From Mycoplasmatota bacterium (GTDB lineage: Bacteria; Bacillota_I; Bacilli_A; Izemoplasmatales; Izemoplasmataceae), in the NCBI GenBank assembly GCA_030641535.1, contig DAOWHG010000072.1, positions 1-8,346 on the forward strand: a stretch of 8,346 bases of DNA, in the 5' to 3' direction. The stretch's first letter is position 1; the number at the start of each line of letters is the position of its first letter. Positions 6,329 to 8,346 of this stretch are shown here, piece after piece. A program made the position numbers and the translations under genes. Below the pieces are notes generated by a model, which saw nothing but the letters and a program-made list of their open reading frames with translations, was not told where the DNA came from and did no database searches.

Positions 6329-7580
6329 CTTTTCTACCTCTTAATGACTTATTTCCAATATCTTTTCGATAAATTAGATTTTCACACTTAATTTTTAAGA
6401 TATTATTATAAGCTCTTTCTTGAGCATCTTTTAACGTCATTCCTTCACCAGTTACTAGTAATACTCTTCCCCCATTTGTTTTTAAAATATCATCTTCAAG
6501 AATTGTTCCCATTTGAAAGACAATACCAGAAGTATCATCAATACCATTTATTGGGAATTTTGTAAGATATTTTGAAGGATATCCATTTGAAGCCATAACT
6601 ACTCCTAAATGAAACTTATTAGACCACTTAACCTCAGTCATTATATTATCAAATAAATTCATTACTATCAAAAGAATATCTGATTCTAACTTTGGTAGAA
6701 TCACTTCTGCCTCAGGATCACCAAATCTTGCGTTAAACTCAATAACTTTCGGACCTTCTTTGGTTAATATTAATCCCCCATATAAAAAGCCTGTAAATAC
6801 TATTTTTTCAGAATATAAAGCTTCGACTGTTTTTTTCAGAATTTCATTTATTGAAAATTCAATACTAGATTTATCAATGATAGGCACGGGAGAATAAACA
6901 CCCATTCCCCCAGTGTTAGGGCCTAGATCATTATCACTTAATCGTTTATAATCTTGAGCTATAGGCATTGGAATCATTAGTTCATCATGGACAAACGTCA
7001 TCAAAGAAAACTCTTCTCCATCTAAGAATTCTTCAATTATTACATTACCATCTCCATATTTTTTATCTAGCAACATTACTTTAAGTGCATCAATTGCCTC
7101 ATCAACAGAATTAGCTACTACAACTCCTTTTCCAAATGCTAATCCATCATATTTAATAACTGTTGGAATAGAATTACTTAGGACGTAATTTTTGGCTTTA
7201 TCGAAATTGTTAAATATTTCATAATTAGCCGTTGGAATATTATACTTCTTCATTAATTCTTTTGCGAATTTTTTAGATGATTCTATTTGAGTAGCGGCTT
7301 TTGTGGGTCCAAATACTAAAATATCAGTTTCACTAAAAGTATCAGTTATCCCATTTTCTAAATATACTTCACTTCCTGGAATTACTAAATTTATATTTTT
7401 TTCTAAAGAGAACTTCAGTATCTCTTGATTATTTAATGGATTTATATCTACACATTTAGCAAACTTTGCTATTCCAGGATTTCCTGGTATAGCAAATAAT
7501 TTTGTTAGCTTATTAGATTTACTTATCACTTGTGAAAGTGCATGTTCCCTTCCACCACCACCGATAATTAATACATTCAT
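6321..7580 (-). CDS. purD: Phosphoribosylamine-glycine ligase (GAR synthetase)
   Basis: PurD joins glycine to phosphoribosylamine using ATP, the second step of purine synthesis. The 419 residues match the family's full length. The N-terminal domain opens with VLIIGGGGREHAL (3-15) and has AIPGNPGIAKFA (30-41). GPTKAATQIESSKKFAKELM (91-110) leads into the ATP-grasp domain, with VIIEEFLDGEEFS (180-192), the glycine-rich loop LGPNTGGMGVYSPVP (219-233) and metal-binding EFNARFGDPEAE (281-292). Two spots differ from the common form: PGSE (68-71) where most members have GPE, and KYDGLAFGKG (143-152) where KADGLAAGKG is usual. Both look like lineage variation and do not break the fold. The start has AGAGGTGAT close upstream, overlapping the purH stop codon. 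Its end overlaps guaA by 8 bases, so it is the middle gene of a purH-purD-guaA unit. Confidence 0.96.
   Translation of the reverse strand: MNVLIIGGGGREHALSQVISKSNKLTKLFAIPGNPGIAKFAKCVDINPLNNQEILKFSLEKNINLVIPGSEVYLENGITDTFSETDILVFGPTKAATQIESSKKFAKELMKKYNIPTANYEIFNNFDKAKNYVLSNSIPTVIKYDGLAFGKGVVVANSVDEAIDALKVMLLDKKYGDGNVIIEEFLDGEEFSLMTFVHDELMIPMPIAQDYKRLSDNDLGPNTGGMGVYSPVPIIDKSSIEFSINEILKKTVEALYSEKIVFTGFLYGGLILTKEGPKVIEFNARFGDPEAEVILPKLESDILLIVMNLFDNIMTEVKWSNKFHLGVVMASNGYPSKYLTKFPINGIDDTSGIVFQMGTILEDDILKTNGGRVLLVTGEGMTLKDAQERAYNNILKIKCENLIYRKDIGNKSLRGRKDG
6336..6342 (-). promoter_or_regulatory. Ribosome binding site of guaA inside purD
   Basis: AAGAGGT on the minus strand, 7 bases before the guaA ATG, is formed by codons for the last Leu-Arg-Gly of PurD. 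The guaA start and purD stop share ATGGATAA (6328-6321), an 8-base overlap in different frames. This fixes the guaA start and points to coupled translation. Confidence 0.75.
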
Positions 7581-7583
7581 CTC

Positions 7584-7592
7584 ATCACCTCT
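7584..7592 (-). promoter_or_regulatory. Ribosome binding site of purD overlapping the purH stop
   Basis: AGAGGTGAT on the minus strand begins within the purH stop codon TAG (7593-7591) and ends 3 bases before the purD ATG. Ribosomes ending purH are therefore placed directly on the purD start. Confidence 0.75.
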
Positions 7593-8346
7593 AATGTTTA
7601 AAATGTCTATGATTCGTAAAGACCATAACTATTCCTAGTTCGTTACAAGCTTTGATTGAATCTTTATCTCTAATTGATCCCCCTGGTTGAATTATCTTAT
7701 TTACTCCATATTCATGAGCCAATTTAACAACATCATCAAATGGAAGAAAAGCGTCACTCGATAGAGTTAAATTTTCTGAGAAACCATTATTTTTAGCGCT
7801 TTCTAATGCTATTTTAGCAGCTCCAACTCGATTCATTTGCCCAGCTCCAATACCGATAGTATTCATACCATTAGTTACAACAATAGCATTTGATTTAACG
7901 TGTTTAACAACTTTCCAAGCAAAGAATAATTCTATTAACTCTTTTGTTGTCGGTTCTTTTTTTGTAGCTACTTCTAAGTTGTTTAAAGGTACTAAATAAT
8001 TATCAATCTCTTGTACTAATAGTCCACCGTTCACTGTAACTTGCTGGAATTGATCAGTATTATCTAGTTTTGTGTTTAATTTAAGTACACGCAAATTTTT
8101 CTTTCGTGATAAAACACTTAATGCTTCATTTGTATATGATGGTGCAATTACTATTTCAAGGAATATCTTGTTTAATTCAACTGCTAATTTCTCAGTAACT
8201 TCTCTGTTTATTGAAACGATTCCACCAAAGATTGAAACTGTGTCACTTTTGTATGCAAGATTGAATGCGTCAATTATATTGCCTGCTGAGCCCACTCCAC
8301 AAGGATTCATATGCTTAAGTGCTACAACTGTTGGACTTGAAAATTC
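7591..8346 (-). CDS. purH: Bifunctional PurH, AICAR transformylase part (5' partial)
   Basis: The frame is open to the right window edge, so only the last 251 residues are present; the IMP cyclohydrolase domain and the start of the transformylase domain lie outside. PurH formylates AICAR with 10-formyl-tetrahydrofolate and closes the ring to IMP. Numbering from the edge, the active-site motif KHMNPCGVG (11-19) is there, with the Lys-His pair that aids formyl transfer. It is followed by VSIFGGIVSINR (37-48), VNGGLLVQEID (105-115), SNAIV (152-156), GIGAGQMNRV (165-174), SSDAFLPF (196-203), QPGGSIRD (220-227) and the family's closing RHFKH (247-251). An ATG at 8310 lies inside the KHMNPCG motif and is not a start. 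The gene ends with TAG, 10 bases before purD, the order seen at the end of many Gram-positive purine operons. Confidence 0.96.
   Translation of the reverse strand, partial: EFSSPTVVALKHMNPCGVGSAGNIIDAFNLAYKSDTVSIFGGIVSINREVTEKLAVELNKIFLEIVIAPSYTNEALSVLSRKKNLRVLKLNTKLDNTDQFQQVTVNGGLLVQEIDNYLVPLNNLEVATKKEPTTKELIELFFAWKVVKHVKSNAIVVTNGMNTIGIGAGQMNRVGAAKIALESAKNNGFSENLTLSSDAFLPFDDVVKLAHEYGVNKIIQPGGSIRDKDSIKACNELGIVMVFTNHRHFKH

Noticed and set aside
8308..8310. ATG as the start of a shorter gene at the right edge
   Set aside because: Coding continues upstream with PTVVALKH, which joins directly to MNPCG to form the PurH active-site motif, so it is an internal Met.
1..8346. A new defence, mobile or secretion system
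   Set aside because: Every open frame of good length belongs to a known transporter, peptidase or purine biosynthesis family; there are no recombinases, nucleases, repeats or unknown gene clusters.

Overview
The window is AT-rich DNA from a bacterium that uses the standard code: TGA ends the first gene, and tryptophans in all genes are TGG. The low GC, strong AGAGG-type ribosome binding sites, tightly packed operons and protein style suggest a low-GC Gram-positive lineage (Bacilli, or a code-11 relative of the mollicutes such as Acholeplasma or Izemoplasma types). The lineage is an inference; nothing in the window fixes it.

Left third (1-3415, + strand): a PhnCDE-type ABC importer for phosphate-like or phosphonate-like anions. 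It starts with the C-terminal part of a very acidic substrate-binding protein, cut by the window edge. A terminator hairpin follows, then the ATPase (phnC-like) and two permeases (phnE-like) packed with a 2-base gap and a 1-base overlap. A hairpin that could work in both directions closes the operon. The hairpin after the first gene would let the cell make much more binding protein than membrane complex.

Middle (3441-4730, - strand): a single-gene unit for a cytoplasmic M28-family zinc aminopeptidase. It has its own likely promoter and a strong ribosome binding site. A helical segment of about 95 residues is inserted between its catalytic Glu pair and the next conserved motif. An 8-bp inverted repeat brackets the promoter.

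Right half (4774-8346, - strand): the end of a purine biosynthesis operon, purH (C-terminal half only) - purD - guaA. purH and purD are 10 bases apart, purD and guaA overlap by 8 bases, and a hairpin follows guaA. PurD makes GAR early in the pathway, PurH carries out the last two steps to IMP, and GuaA turns XMP into GMP, so one transcript ties IMP formation to the guanine branch.

I saw no mobile elements, tRNA or rRNA genes, CRISPR arrays or riboswitches. All intergenic stretches are under 160 bases and are accounted for below. I do not see a clearly new biological system. The points most worth a second look are the peptidase insertion, the overlapping purD-guaA arrangement and the unusual acidity of the transporter's binding protein.
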